From the NCBI RefSeq assembly GCF_900112255.1, contig NZ_FOLE01000002.1, positions 62,001 to 126,000 on the forward strand: DNA of 64,000 nt, in the 5' to 3' direction. Source of the DNA: Flexibacter flexilis DSM 6793 (GTDB lineage: Bacteria; Bacteroidota; Bacteroidia; Cytophagales; Flexibacteraceae). The stretch's first letter is position 1. Every line of letters begins with the position of its first letter. Below the pieces are notes generated by a model that had not been told where the DNA came from, ran no database searches, and saw nothing but the letters and a program-made list of their open reading frames with translations. The translations under genes and the position numbers were made by a program. Positions 1-9,228 of the stretch are shown here, in pieces.

Positions 1-540
1 CGCTACGATAGTCAAGTTTTTCTCCAACATAGGAAGTTCCAAAGCTGTCGAATCTTCCAATTCTTTTTGAATAGCCAATACTTTTTGGTCTTTAGTCATA
101 GAAGTTTCTTTTTCCATGTCTTGGTATTTGTTCAACACAGCATTTACTACGTTACCTACCGAACCTTTTTGGCGGTCACATTCTGCCAATGCTTCGCTTA
201 CCGAACCAGCAGCCAAATGTGATTTAATTTTGCGAACAAACGCATCAATCGAACCTGTACCTGCTGCTTTAGAGATAGTGATAGCACGCTCAATAGAGAA
301 AGTGATTACCATCAAGAAAAACGACATCAACACTGGCACGATTGGACCACCTTTGTAAACTGTACCTAACCATTTGCCGAAACCTTCTTTAATTGGGTGA
401 TTGTTAGGATCGCCACCTTCAAAGTTGCTTGGGTTGCCCAATACGAAAAGGTAAATACAAATAGCTACCACAAAGATGATTACGATAACGATAGTCGCAA
501 AAAACGATTTTAATGGATTGGGTTGTGCTGTCTTGCTCAT
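1..540 (-). CDS. ExbB/TolQ/MotA-family proton channel protein (partial, 3' end outside window)
   Basis: Only the first 180 residues are present; the frame is still open at base 1. The family forms the inner-membrane proton channel that, with ExbD-type partners, powers TonB-dependent import or envelope work. Visible are a short cytoplasmic start (MSKTAQPNPLKSF), a membrane segment at about residues 14-35, a Gly/Asn/Pro-rich loop (36-60), and a second hydrophobic segment at about 66-82 running into FSIERAITI, the usual entry to the large cytoplasmic domain. The ATG at 538-540 is the only good start. ExbD genes would be expected beyond the left edge. A TonB receptor lies 2.2 kb away but is not in the same transcription unit. 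Assignment to ExbB rather than TolQ is not possible from this part. Confidence 0.85.
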   Translation of the reverse strand, partial: MSKTAQPNPLKSFFATIVIVIIFVVAICIYLFVLGNPSNFEGGDPNNHPIKEGFGKWLGTVYKGGPIVPVLMSFFLMVITFSIERAITISKAAGTGSIDAFVRKIKSHLAAGSVSEALAECDRQKGSVGNVVNAVLNKYQDMEKETSMTKDQKVLAIQKELEDSTALELPMLEKNLTIVA

Positions 541-837
541 TTCTGAAATGAATTTGGGTTTTAAAAATATAAGAAAAGATAGAATTGATTTGTTAAAACT
601 TTTATTTGTTACAATAGTGGTTTAAATAAGCGGCAATAATATTAAATTATTCTGCAAGCCCAAACCGCCAAACATGATTTTACACTAATTTAACATAGCG
701 AAATGGGCTTGTCGGTAGATTAACGCTACAATAATGAGATTATTTTAAGCTAAATCCTTTGGGTTTGCCGCTAAAGCGTGATTTTGTTTGGCTCAAAACG
801 CAAATTAATTGTTTAAAAGTATCAGACTTTCAAAAAA

Positions 838-1479
838 TTATTTTTTGCCTTGTGCCTTATAACGCTCATTCAAGCCTTCAACTACTGATTTGGTAATGTC
901 CAACTGCGGTGTGGCATACAATAAACCTCCGCCTTTGCTATAACCAAATACATAATCTGCGCCTGTTTGTTTGCTATATTCTTCCAAATAATTGGTAATA
1001 TTATCGTTAAGCAATTTGGTAAGGTCTTGCTCCTCTTTGGCCAGTTTTTGCAACTGTTCATCTTTATAAGCATACAAATTCTCTTCTTTTTGGCGCAAAC
1101 GCATGGCTACTTCTTGCATTTGTTGTTCGGTCATGCCGCCTGCTTGGGCTTTACGTTGAGCACTTTCCATGTCGTACTGCAAAGTTTGTGTACGGCTGGC
1201 AATGTCTTTTTCTATGCGGCGACCTTTGGCTTCGAGTTCCGCTTTTTTCTTGGTATAAAAATCATAGTTTTCCAAAAGGCTATCGCTATTGACAAACATG
1301 ACTTTACTTTTAGGAGCTTGCGCAACAGCTTTCGGGTCTATGACCACAGGCGCAGGCTGTGTTACTGGTTTTCCTTCAGGCACGGCAGCCACAGGAGCTG
1401 GCGTAGAAAAATGCAAGTAATACAACACGGCTACTGCTACGGCCAACACGGCATTAAGAATAAGAGATACGTACTTCAC
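838..1479 (-). CDS. OmpH/Skp-family periplasmic chaperone
   Basis: A 213-residue protein with an N-terminal hydrophobic signal or anchor (about 4-22), a Pro/Ala/Val-rich linker to about residue 58, then KVMFVNSDSLLENYDF, the usual opening of the OmpH fold. From about 75 to 165 it is a charged, heptad-like coiled coil (KKKAELEAKGRRIEKDI, then QKEENLYAYKDEQLQKLAKEE), and it closes with the small beta part containing GADYVFGYSKGGGLLYA. Family members hold outer-membrane proteins soluble in the periplasm on their way to the BAM machine. It stands alone here, with 297 bases to the exbB-like gene and 480 AT-rich bases on its 5' side. The possible retained N-terminal anchor and the proline-rich linker differ from E. 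coli Skp but are common in this phylum. Confidence 0.85.
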   Translation of the reverse strand: MKYVSLILNAVLAVAVAVLYYLHFSTPAPVAAVPEGKPVTQPAPVVIDPKAVAQAPKSKVMFVNSDSLLENYDFYTKKKAELEAKGRRIEKDIASRTQTLQYDMESAQRKAQAGGMTEQQMQEVAMRLRQKEENLYAYKDEQLQKLAKEEQDLTKLLNDNITNYLEEYSKQTGADYVFGYSKGGGLLYATPQLDITKSVVEGLNERYKAQGKK

Positions 1480-1959
1480 GGTCTAATCTATTTTTATTGG
1501 AAGGCCAAAATAAGGTAAAAAAAACGAATGTTGTATAATGTCGAAACCGGATTTGCCGAACTTGTTTGTCATTTCAATTATCACAGGATTGCCCTTCTGT
1601 CTGTTATTTTCGATACTATTATTTTTAATTAAAAATAAAAACGCTGAATATCAGCTAATTACATTTAAGACAAATTCAAAACCTACTATTTTACTAATTA
1701 TATAGTGCCGCTCACTATTTTTTGTGTTTCGATACACAATAGAACCGCCACATATTTTTACTTCATAGAGACCAATACAATGTTATTTATTTTTTGCTTT
1801 AAAGAATATTATTTCACTATACACAACAACGCGTTGTTTATACTTCTTAACATATTGTGTTAGAAGGATTTTTATTATAAAATTCAGGAATCAAAGAGCC
1901 TGCCTTAAAGAATAAATAGCTACCCCAAAACAGGCTCTTTTTGTCATTCACATTATACT
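1480..1959. other. AT-rich intergenic region, 480 bases, no gene seen
   Basis: Neither strand holds a convincing reading frame. It contains the 5' region of the OmpH gene, a perfect 14-base palindrome AACAACGCGTTGTT at 1825-1838, and a hairpin at 1893-1940 next to the end of the DUF4249 gene. No clear TAnnTTTG promoter box was found for the OmpH gene. Confidence 0.6.
1893..1940 (-). terminator. Possible terminator of the TonB receptor/DUF4249 unit
   Basis: The arms AAAGAGCCTG (1893-1902) and CAGGCTCTTT (1931-1940) pair perfectly over 10 bases but enclose a 28-base loop. The T run on the minus strand is only three long, so this is a weak candidate; the plus strand has a better T run. Confidence 0.4.
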
Positions 1960-2760
1960 TTATTCTGCAATGACCGTTTTGGTTTGTTTCATGTATGCAG
2001 AAAAAAGTCCTAAAGCCTTATTGCCCGTAATATTGTTGGGTGGATTGGTTGGCACAGCCCCGCCAATGAGTCCGCCATCTCCAATCTGCGACAACGAATA
2101 AAAATAATTGTAAGTACTGACATCTATGCACAGCATACTCACCGTTACAGTGTCACCTTTTTTTATTTTGATGTATTCTGTATCCGTAAAAAACGGTTGT
2201 TGATTTACGCTCCCATTACCGATATTATCATTACTGACTTGGTACAACTTATCTTCTTTGCCGTTTACCTCAATCAAAAAACGATAATTATTGCCAAGCC
2301 CGACGGGGTCGAGGTATAGCGGCACAACAGACAAAGATTTTTCAGATTCGCCTGGTTCGGTATATTCCTCTAACTGTACAGAATCCAGATTGATTTTGTG
2401 CGGCATGGTACAAACTGCCTCGTATTGCTTGCCTTCGGCCAATACTTTCAGCGCATACGTGTTGCCTTGAACTCCCACAATACTATGCGTTTGATACAAG
2501 CCTGCGCTGGTTTCGGTGAGTGTGTCCACAATGCCCGTATTGTCAGAAATAATAACGGTTGCGCCTTGCACGGACGGATAAACATTCGGCTGGCCAAATT
2601 GTATGGTTCGGGAAAGTTTGACCGTATAAGGCCCTACTTCGTCCGAAATATTGCCTTCAATCACGATTTGAGGGCTTACGCTATTCAAATCTATATCAAT
2701 TTCTTTGGTACAAGATGCCAACAGAACAAATGCCAAAGCTATTATGCTATATTTTTTCAT
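1960..2760 (-). CDS. DUF4249 lipoprotein
   Basis: A 266-residue protein with a lipoprotein signal peptide ending in LLASC (Cys17). After it come beta-rich segments typical of the DUF4249 family: SPQIVIEGNISDEVGPYTVKL, an Ig-like part with GATVIISDNTG, and later LYLDPVGLGNNYRF. The family is found in Bacteroidota almost always just downstream of a TonB-dependent receptor, as here: the receptor gene ends 24 bases upstream. It probably sits on the outer membrane as a partner of that receptor. Neither the transported compound nor the exact role is known for the family, and nothing in this sequence gives it away. The likely unit is receptor then lipoprotein, ending near the hairpin at 1893-1940. 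Confidence 0.85.
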   Translation of the reverse strand: MKKYSIIALAFVLLASCTKEIDIDLNSVSPQIVIEGNISDEVGPYTVKLSRTIQFGQPNVYPSVQGATVIISDNTGIVDTLTETSAGLYQTHSIVGVQGNTYALKVLAEGKQYEAVCTMPHKINLDSVQLEEYTEPGESEKSLSVVPLYLDPVGLGNNYRFLIEVNGKEDKLYQVSNDNIGNGSVNQQPFFTDTEYIKIKKGDTVTVSMLCIDVSTYNYFYSLSQIGDGGLIGGAVPTNPPNNITGNKALGLFSAYMKQTKTVIAE

Positions 2761-2784
2761 GGTGATTTTTTTTTTGTGAGAAAA

Positions 2785-5094
2785 TTAAAATTTGAAATTG
2801 TAGGTAACAGACGGCACCCAACGGAACAAAGCGGTTTGGGTTGCTACGGTTTTGGTTGGGTCGCTTTTGCTATTAGCGAAAGTGATGGCGTACGCATTTT
2901 GTCGCCCGTACACATTATACAATCCAAAATTCCATGAAGATTCAAAAACTTTGCTTTTGTGTGGCCTCGTATAAGTAGCCCCAAAATCTAAACGATGATT
3001 GGCGGGCATACGGTAGCCATTGCGCTCTTTATAATAAAAAACAGTGTTGCCGCCCATGTCGTATTTGCCGCTCGGAAAAGTGGCCGCACCGCCCGTACTG
3101 TACACAAAAAGCGCGGAAAGTGTCCAGCGGTCTGTCAGTGCATACATGGCTACCACCGACAAATCGTGCGTACGGTCTTGCTGGGCATTGTACCAATTGC
3201 CATCATTAATACCAATTATTTTTCGTTCTGTTTTTGAGAGTGTATAGCCAACCCAACCCGTGAATTTGCCTTGCGTTTTCTTAACCAAAAACTCAATACC
3301 ATAGGCACGACCTTTTCCATAAAGCAACTCACTTTCTACATCTGGGGCAGAGCTAATATCAGCACCGTTTTTATAATCAACCTGATTTTTCAAACTTTTG
3401 TAATAAGTCTCTACGCTGATTTGATACAAATTATCTTTCAAATTGCGAAAATAACCCACACTCACTTGGTCTGAAATTTCGGGTTTCGTATTATACGAAT
3501 TGCCAAGCCATTGGTCGGTAGCATTGCCACTGGCACTGTTACTCAACAAATGTAAATGTTGCGTATTGCGCGCGTAGCCGCCCTTAACACTGCTATTTTC
3601 GTTGAGCAAATAACTAAACTGAAAACGCGGTTCAAGATTGGCGTACGTTTTCCCAAATTTGCCCGAAGCCAACACGACACTATCGGTCATTACGCCCTGA
3701 TTATATATTTTGTAAGTGTCGCCACCCAAAATAGAATAGGTACTGAATCGCAGGCCATAATCCAACGTAAGCGTTGGGGTAACTTCCATCGTATTATTCA
3801 CAAAAAAGGCATTGTCCCAGCCATAACGCGTGTTTTTGTGGGGTTCGTTGTAGGTATTTCCCTTAAATCGCTTAGGCACAAAGCTGTGATAAATGCTCTG
3901 AAACCCGAAACGAATCGCATTTTTGGAGTCGGGGAAATATTGAAACTCTTCTTTGAGTGTATAATCCTTGATTTCGGATTTGATGCTCAAAGTGGTTTCG
4001 CCACTCGTAATACTTCCTTTATAACTGTAATTGCTATAAATCAGCGACGTGTTAGAAAAAACTTTGGGACTAATCAAATGATTCCAACGCAAAGTAGCCG
4101 TTTGGTTGCCCCAATCAATCCCAAACGCGCCCAAGCCTAATTTATCTCTACCCAAATAGCCCGAAAGAAAAACGCGGTGTTTGTCATTGATTTTATAATT
4201 GGCTTTTGCATTAAAATCATAGAAATACAATTGGTTGTCTTTAAACTCCTCCGTGAGTTTGAGAAACGCATCGGCATACGTGCGCCGACCCGACACCATG
4301 AACGAACCCTTATCTTTCACAATCGACCCTTCTACACTCAAACGGCTGCTAATCAGCCCCAAACCACCCGTAACAGCATATTTCTGGTTGTTACCTTCTT
4401 TCATTTTTACGTCCAGCACCGAGGAAAGGCGGCCACCATATTGCGCAGGACTATTCCCTTTGATGATGCTGACATCTTTAAGCGCATCGCTGTTGAACGT
4501 AGAAAAAAAGCCCAACATGTGCGCCGCATTATACACGGGAGCTTCGTCCAACAAAATTAAATTCTGGTCTGCCGAGCCGCCGCGCACAAAAAAACCGCTG
4601 CTCCCTTCCCCACCCGACTTGACACCAGGCAAAAGCTGAATCGTTTTGAGCACATCTTTTTCACCAAAAATAACAGGCAGTTTAGCCACTTCTTTTATAT
4701 CTATTTTGGCCACGCCAATTTCGGCTCTCTTAATGTTATCGTCTTTTTTTTCCGCCGAAACCACGACTTCTTGCAACGTAAACAAATTATCCGTCAAGGC
4801 ACGATTCGACTTTATGTTGGCCTCCAAATTCACCAAAAGCGTATCGGGTTTGTAGCCAATAAATGAGCAAATAATATGATATTGGCCTTTGGGCAAGGTA
4901 AGCGAATAAAAACCATATTCGTTGCAGGAAGTCCCAATACCCGAAAGTTCCAGCGGGTAAACCGTAACGCCAATCATGGTTTCTCCATTTTTTTTGTCTT
5001 TGATATTGCCGCTAATCGTGAATTTTTGTTGCGCCAACAATAGCATTGAATTTAATAAAACAAAGACGCTTGTTATTACTATTCTTTTATACAT
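2785..5094 (-). CDS. TonB-dependent receptor with N-terminal carboxypeptidase-regulatory-like domain
   Basis: A 769-residue outer-membrane receptor. It has a signal peptide (1-21, ending LLLAQ), a carboxypeptidase-regulatory-like beta domain at about 25-110 (FTISGNIKDKKNGETMIGVTV), a plug at about 115-230 (VVVSAEKKD, later FFVRGGSADQNLILLDEAPVYN and SSVLDVKMKEG), and a beta barrel to the C-terminal aromatic residue (VTYNFKF). Such proteins import a ligand using TonB-ExbB-ExbD energy. The partner DUF4249 gene follows after 24 bases. A LytTR regulator/kinase pair lies just upstream on the same strand, but a terminator-like hairpin at 5263-5291 separates them, so control of the receptor by that pair is only a possibility. 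The substrate cannot be told. Confidence 0.93.
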   Translation of the reverse strand: MYKRIVITSVFVLLNSMLLLAQQKFTISGNIKDKKNGETMIGVTVYPLELSGIGTSCNEYGFYSLTLPKGQYHIICSFIGYKPDTLLVNLEANIKSNRALTDNLFTLQEVVVSAEKKDDNIKRAEIGVAKIDIKEVAKLPVIFGEKDVLKTIQLLPGVKSGGEGSSGFFVRGGSADQNLILLDEAPVYNAAHMLGFFSTFNSDALKDVSIIKGNSPAQYGGRLSSVLDVKMKEGNNQKYAVTGGLGLISSRLSVEGSIVKDKGSFMVSGRRTYADAFLKLTEEFKDNQLYFYDFNAKANYKINDKHRVFLSGYLGRDKLGLGAFGIDWGNQTATLRWNHLISPKVFSNTSLIYSNYSYKGSITSGETTLSIKSEIKDYTLKEEFQYFPDSKNAIRFGFQSIYHSFVPKRFKGNTYNEPHKNTRYGWDNAFFVNNTMEVTPTLTLDYGLRFSTYSILGGDTYKIYNQGVMTDSVVLASGKFGKTYANLEPRFQFSYLLNENSSVKGGYARNTQHLHLLSNSASGNATDQWLGNSYNTKPEISDQVSVGYFRNLKDNLYQISVETYYKSLKNQVDYKNGADISSAPDVESELLYGKGRAYGIEFLVKKTQGKFTGWVGYTLSKTERKIIGINDGNWYNAQQDRTHDLSVVAMYALTDRWTLSALFVYSTGGAATFPSGKYDMGGNTVFYYKERNGYRMPANHRLDFGATYTRPHKSKVFESSWNFGLYNVYGRQNAYAITFANSKSDPTKTVATQTALFRWVPSVTYNFKF

Positions 5095-5262
5095 AATAAT
5101 TGTGATTAAGGATACTAAGTTTGTTTATTTCGATGGGATTCCGAATACATTTTGTATCGCACAATAAAATTACAGTTAGAATATAAAAACAACGAATATT
5201 TGAGATAAAGGAATTATTTTTTGCGATAAACGTAAATTTTTATCTCGATTGGTATAAACAAA

Positions 5263-5291
5263 AAAGCGACAAGAGAAACTCCCATCGCTTT
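5263..5291 (-). terminator. Terminator of the LytTR kinase/regulator operon
   Basis: On the minus strand AAAGCGA pairs with TCGCTTT across a loop that itself contains GAG/CTC, and the stem runs into a stretch of six T. It lies about 80 bases past the stop of the response regulator. Confidence 0.5.
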
Positions 5292-5368
5292 CCGCTAACA
5301 CTACAAAACACACTTAAAATAATTAAAACGAAGATTTCTTCAAAAATTTTGATGAAAAAGAAACTATT

Positions 5369-6058
5369 TTAAGAATAACGATTAAAAAAATCATCTATAT
5401 ACGTCTTTCCTATAGGAAATTCTTTTTCGCCAATAAAAATAGTATTTCCTCTTACCGATTCTATTTTATTCAGAGGCAAAATGAAGCTACGATGTACGCG
5501 AATAAACTCATCAGAAGGGAGTTTTTCTATGATGTCTTTTAGTGGCATTCTTGCCACAATCGTTTTACGGTCTTTGATATAAATTTTCAGATAATCGGCC
5601 AGCCCTTCAATGTATAAAATATCTGCCAAAGGAATTTTAACTAAACTAAAATCTGCCCGAATAAATATATATTTTTCTACACTTTTATTTTTTTGGTTTG
5701 TGTATTCTAAATATTCCTGCGCTTTGGTTATGGCTTGCGAAAATCGCTTTTGGTTGATAGGTTTGAGCAAATAATCAATGGCGTTCAGTTCATAACTTGC
5801 CGCCGCATATTCACTGAAAGCGGTCGTAAAAATGACCATTATATTAGGTGGCAATGACCGTACCAAATTCATGCCTGTCATAGAAGGCATTTGTATATCA
5901 CAGAAAATCAAGTCGATAGCTGTTTCTGATAAATATTTTAGTGCCTCGTTGGGCTGTGTAAATGTCTTGTGTAAATGAATGAGTTGGCTCGTATCGCAAA
6001 GCGACTGAATTACTTTGAGTGCCAGTGGCTCGTCATCTATGGCAACCGCGTTTATCAT
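5369..6058 (-). CDS. LytTR-family response regulator
   Basis: A 229-residue two-component regulator. The receiver domain covers about 1-120, with the acidic pair DD (8-9), the phospho-acceptor Asp54 in FCDIQMP, and the conserved Lys in YLLKPINQ. A LytTR DNA-binding domain fills about 130-225 (KYIFIRADFSLVKIPLADILYIEGLADYLKIY; EFIRVHRSFILPLNKIESV). It overlaps the end of its sensor kinase gene in an ATGA arrangement (6055-6058), so the two are translationally coupled. Proteins of this type bind direct repeats upstream of their targets; no such repeat was identified in the window. The neighbouring TonB receptor is a possible but unproven target. Confidence 0.93.
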   Translation of the reverse strand: MINAVAIDDEPLALKVIQSLCDTSQLIHLHKTFTQPNEALKYLSETAIDLIFCDIQMPSMTGMNLVRSLPPNIMVIFTTAFSEYAAASYELNAIDYLLKPINQKRFSQAITKAQEYLEYTNQKNKSVEKYIFIRADFSLVKIPLADILYIEGLADYLKIYIKDRKTIVARMPLKDIIEKLPSDEFIRVHRSFILPLNKIESVRGNTIFIGEKEFPIGKTYIDDFFNRYS

Positions 6059-7080
6059 TGCAAATTGAGATGAAGTGAAACAGAAAATTCTTTTTCAGTA
6101 TCGTTAATTACTAATAAATGTTTGGAAGGATAAATTAATTCCAGACGGTGTTTTGTATTTTTAATTCCCAAACCACTTCTTTCCGAAATATCCTTCTGAA
6201 CAGAAACTTTTGTATTAACAACGCTCAATTTTAATTGTGTTTTATCCATCGTAAATTCTATAATAATATGGCTTTTTTGTTCAGAATTTACACCATGTTT
6301 AAAAGCATTTTCAATAAAAGGAATAAACAACATTGGCGCGATTTGTAAAGCTGGAATATGTTCAATATTATAATATTCTAGCTTTACACTTCTATCTAAT
6401 CTTAATTTTTGTAATTCGATATAGTTGTTAATATAATTTATTTCGTCCTCTAACAAAACATATTCTTGTTGTGTGTCTTTCATCGTGTAACGCATCATTT
6501 CCGAAAGTTTGTCTATCATATCAGCCGTTTTTGGGGAAGTGTCTATGGCTATTGCATAAATATTATTTAAGGTATTAAACAAAAAATGTGGGTTTATTTG
6601 CGATTTTAAAGAAGCTATTTTAGCATAATATTTTTCTTCTTCTATCTGATTTAGTCGATTATAATAAGCTAATAAAACAGACGATGCTATCGCCAAAAGC
6701 CATAAAGAAATCGCGTTAATTATAATTACTGGGATTATTTTTTCAATAATTGGGTTTGTTTTGGCCAATATTTCAGGGCTAAAATCCGACACAAAAAAGA
6801 TAAGCCCCGACAATACTAATACGATTGCAATTGCCAACACCAAAAATAAAAAGTACAGCCAATATCTATCAGCCAACAGTAATTTGGGGATTAGAATAAA
6901 GTAATTAAGATAAAATGTCGTGAGCAAAACGGCACTCAACACCAAACAAAGCAAGAGATATTTCACGTCAGAAGTAGCGTCTAACGAGTGAAAAACTTGG
7001 TCGGTTGTAACGTACGGAATCACCAACAACAACACCCAAACTAAAATATGTATGGCCAAAGTGAGGCGTTTAGTCTTCAT
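6055..7080 (-). CDS. LytS/YehU-type sensor histidine kinase
   Basis: A 341-residue membrane kinase counted from the ATG at 7078-7080 (MKTKRLTLAIHILVW). The open frame extends 31 codons further but that part looks non-coding. Four membrane segments fill about 8-24, 40-62, 72-98 and 115-140. A short coiled linker leads to the His_kinase motif SLKSQINPHFLFNTLNNIYA with the phosphorylated His165. The ATPase part follows, with the N box FIPFIENAFKHG and a glycine-rich GLGIKNTKHRL. It phosphorylates the LytTR regulator encoded immediately downstream, with which it shares four bases. There is no extracytoplasmic sensor domain, so the signal is presumably sensed within the membrane. Confidence 0.9.
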   Translation of the reverse strand: MKTKRLTLAIHILVWVLLLVIPYVTTDQVFHSLDATSDVKYLLLCLVLSAVLLTTFYLNYFILIPKLLLADRYWLYFLFLVLAIAIVLVLSGLIFFVSDFSPEILAKTNPIIEKIIPVIIINAISLWLLAIASSVLLAYYNRLNQIEEEKYYAKIASLKSQINPHFLFNTLNNIYAIAIDTSPKTADMIDKLSEMMRYTMKDTQQEYVLLEDEINYINNYIELQKLRLDRSVKLEYYNIEHIPALQIAPMLFIPFIENAFKHGVNSEQKSHIIIEFTMDKTQLKLSVVNTKVSVQKDISERSGLGIKNTKHRLELIYPSKHLLVINDTEKEFSVSLHLNLQ

Positions 7081-7198
7081 AGCATTTTCGAGATACAGCA
7101 CAAACAACGCAAATGCGCTCCTGACTTCAAAAAAATTGCGACAAAGTGCCGCATTTTGTATAAGTACGCCCAATTTTAGCGGCTATTGGCCAAAAAAA

Positions 7199-7230
7199 AG
7201 CCGAAACAACGCATAAAACGTGTTTCGGCT
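7199..7230 (-). terminator. Terminator after lptE
   Basis: AGCCGAAACA (7199-7208) pairs perfectly with TGTTTCGGCT (7221-7230). Read on the minus strand the stem is followed by eight T, and it begins 22 bases after the lptE-like stop. Confidence 0.8.
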
Positions 7231-7252
7231 ATCTCATTATTTTTTTAGCAGA

Positions 7253-7795
7253 TTACCAGTTTGCGACCGTTTGGTTAAAGATTTTCAGAATAATTTGGTC
7301 GCTGATTTCCTCAATGAGCTGCGCTTCGGCGGTGGACTGCTGCACCGAGGCGGCAAAATCGCCGTAAGCACTGAATTGCGTTTTCTCAAAACTCTCGTCT
7401 GGCGTTTTGTTGTTGGTAAAAGTAACTTCCACAGTTACCGTCAAACGCGTTTGGGCGGCCTGCTCCGTACCGCCAGAACTCGTCGGCGCAACGGGCGTAA
7501 ACTGATACCCAACTACACTACAATCTAATTGTAAATCAGGATTTTGCGTTACTACTGAAAGTTTGGTATTGCGTTGGTAATAGTCGCGCGTTTTTTCCGT
7601 AAAACGGCGGCTCAAATTGGCTGGCCCCATGCCCGTAAGGTCGGCGTAAAGCGGGACGGCTATCGTCTTGATGTCGGGGTTGATGCTCGCAGGAGAAAAC
7701 GAATACACGCCGCAGCCCGAAAAACTCACACTAATTGCACTCAAAAAAATGATTATCAGCAGGTTATTTCTAAAAATTTTTAACTTATGAGTCAT
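7253..7795 (-). CDS. lptE: LptE-like outer-membrane lipoprotein
   Basis: A 180-residue lipoprotein; the signal peptide ends in FSGC with Cys28, followed by GVYSFSPASINPDIKTIAVPLYADLT, the typical opening of the Bacteroidota LptE family. LptE plugs the LptD barrel and helps insert lipopolysaccharide into the outer leaflet. In this phylum the gene commonly follows a sigma-54 activator gene, and here it starts 28 bases after one, so the two probably share a transcript. A clear terminator at 7199-7230 closes the unit. The more usual downstream neighbour secG is not present. The symbol rests on family pattern and context. Confidence 0.8.
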   Translation of the reverse strand: MTHKLKIFRNNLLIIIFLSAISVSFSGCGVYSFSPASINPDIKTIAVPLYADLTGMGPANLSRRFTEKTRDYYQRNTKLSVVTQNPDLQLDCSVVGYQFTPVAPTSSGGTEQAAQTRLTVTVEVTFTNNKTPDESFEKTQFSAYGDFAASVQQSTAEAQLIEEISDQIILKIFNQTVANW

Positions 7796-7823
7796 AAAAT
7801 CTATTAAATAAATAGTAAAAGGC

Positions 7824-9107
7824 TTATTCTTCGATGCCGTATTCTTTGAGTTTGCGATAAAGCGTGCGTTCCGAAATTCCCAAATCTAAGGCCGCGTACT
7901 TACGTTTGTTACCGTTTTTCTTCAAAGCCTTCAATATCAATTCTTTTTCTTTTTGCTCCAAAGAAAGTGATTCGTCGTCGGCTTCATGCGTTACGTCTTC
8001 CACTTTGTCGTAAGTAATGTTTTCTTCTTCGCGCACAGAGGCAGGCTGCAACAAAAGCGGTTGGGCTTCGTCCGTACTCAACGGGCGATTCATTCCCGTA
8101 ACGCCCAGATTGTCAAACAGATTCGGGTGGCTTTTTATCATTTCCGAACCATAATTTTCGTTCTGCAATACCTCAAAAACCAACTGCTTGAGTTCGGCCA
8201 TGTCCTTTTTCATGTCGAACAGCACTTTGTATAGCAAATCTCGTTCCAAAAATGGGTCAGTGCCGCCCGTTGAGGCATTATTATTTCCCAAAAAAGCAGG
8301 CAATGTTTGTTGCGGCGAATTATTGGGCAAATAGCGGCGCAAAGTGTCGGCGTTTACATCGCGCTCCGTTTCCAACACCGAAATTTGCTCGGCAATGTTT
8401 TTGAGTTGGCGAATATTGCCGGGGAAACGATACGCCAGCAAAATGGCTTTGGCCTCCTCCGAAAGCCTGATAGCACGTACATGGTATTTTTCCGCGAAAT
8501 CGTTCGCGAATTTCCGAAACAAAAGTTCAATGTCTGTGCCGCGTTCGCGCAAAGGCGGCACATAAATCGGTACAGTGTTGAGGCGATAATACAAATCCTC
8601 GCGGAATTTGCCACGGCTCACCGCTTCAATCAAATTCACGTTGGTAGCGGCCACCACACGCACATCAGTTTTTTGTACTTTCGATGAACCAACCTTTATA
8701 AATTCGCCATTTTCGAGCACACGCAGCAGTCTGGCCTGTGTGCCAAGTGGCATTTCTCCAATTTCATCCAAAAAAATCGTACCGCCATTGGTTACTTCAA
8801 AATAACCTTTTCGGGCATCGGTTGCACCCGTAAACGAGCCTTTTTCGTGTCCGAAAAGCTCGGAATCAATCGTACCTTCAGGAATCGCGCCACAGTTGAT
8901 GGCGATAAATTGGCCGTGCTTGCGATTGCTGAGATTATGAATAATTTTAGAAAACGATTCTTTGCCGCTTCCGCTTTCGCCCGTAATCAAGACGGTCATG
9001 TCCGTGGGGGCTACTTGCGCGGCAACTTGTATGGCGTGGTTGAGCAAAGGCGAATTGCCAATAATTTCAAATCGCTGCTTTATATTTTGTACGTCGGTGA
9101 AATTCAC
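7824..9107 (-). CDS. Sigma-54-interacting AAA+ transcriptional activator
   Basis: A 427-residue activator without an N-terminal receiver or sensor domain: the AAA+ module begins almost at once. Walker A is GESGSGKE (43-50), the sigma-54 contact loop reads GSFTGA (90-95; the canonical form is GAFTGA), and Walker B lies in GGTIFLDEIGEMP. VRVVAATN and LYYRLNTVPIYVPPLRER follow. The last 30 residues form a Fis-type helix-turn-helix (YAALDLGISERTLYRKLKEYG). Such proteins open sigma-54 promoters. With no input domain it is likely governed by its level or by a partner protein. It precedes the lptE-like gene, a frequent pairing in Bacteroidota whose meaning is unclear. Confidence 0.92.
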   Translation of the reverse strand: MNFTDVQNIKQRFEIIGNSPLLNHAIQVAAQVAPTDMTVLITGESGSGKESFSKIIHNLSNRKHGQFIAINCGAIPEGTIDSELFGHEKGSFTGATDARKGYFEVTNGGTIFLDEIGEMPLGTQARLLRVLENGEFIKVGSSKVQKTDVRVVAATNVNLIEAVSRGKFREDLYYRLNTVPIYVPPLRERGTDIELLFRKFANDFAEKYHVRAIRLSEEAKAILLAYRFPGNIRQLKNIAEQISVLETERDVNADTLRRYLPNNSPQQTLPAFLGNNNASTGGTDPFLERDLLYKVLFDMKKDMAELKQLVFEVLQNENYGSEMIKSHPNLFDNLGVTGMNRPLSTDEAQPLLLQPASVREEENITYDKVEDVTHEADDESLSLEQKEKELILKALKKNGNKRKYAALDLGISERTLYRKLKEYGIEE

Positions 9108-9216
9108 GGAGTGTAGATTTTATTAAAACCCAAGTAAACTAAAATCCCCTCTTATTATCCTGAAAAATAAACTTTTAGCTTATTTTTTCGGCAATAAAAG
9201 ACAAATATTAATGTTC

Positions 9217-9224
9217 CAAAAATA
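9217..9224 (-). promoter_or_regulatory. Possible -7 box for the sigma-54 activator gene
   Basis: The minus strand reads TATTTTTG, a match to the Bacteroidota -7 pattern TAnnTTTG, 110 bases before the start codon. No matching upstream TTTG was found at the usual distance. Confidence 0.3.
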
Positions 9225-9228
9225 CGAT

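Noticed and set aside
3556-4140. 194-codon open frame on the plus strand opposite the TonB receptor
   Set aside because: Entirely inside the receptor gene with no domain resemblance; a shadow frame.
7081-7173. N-terminal extension of the LytS-type kinase
   Set aside because: The 31 extra residues do not fit the family and the ATG at 7078-7080 gives a normal membrane start.
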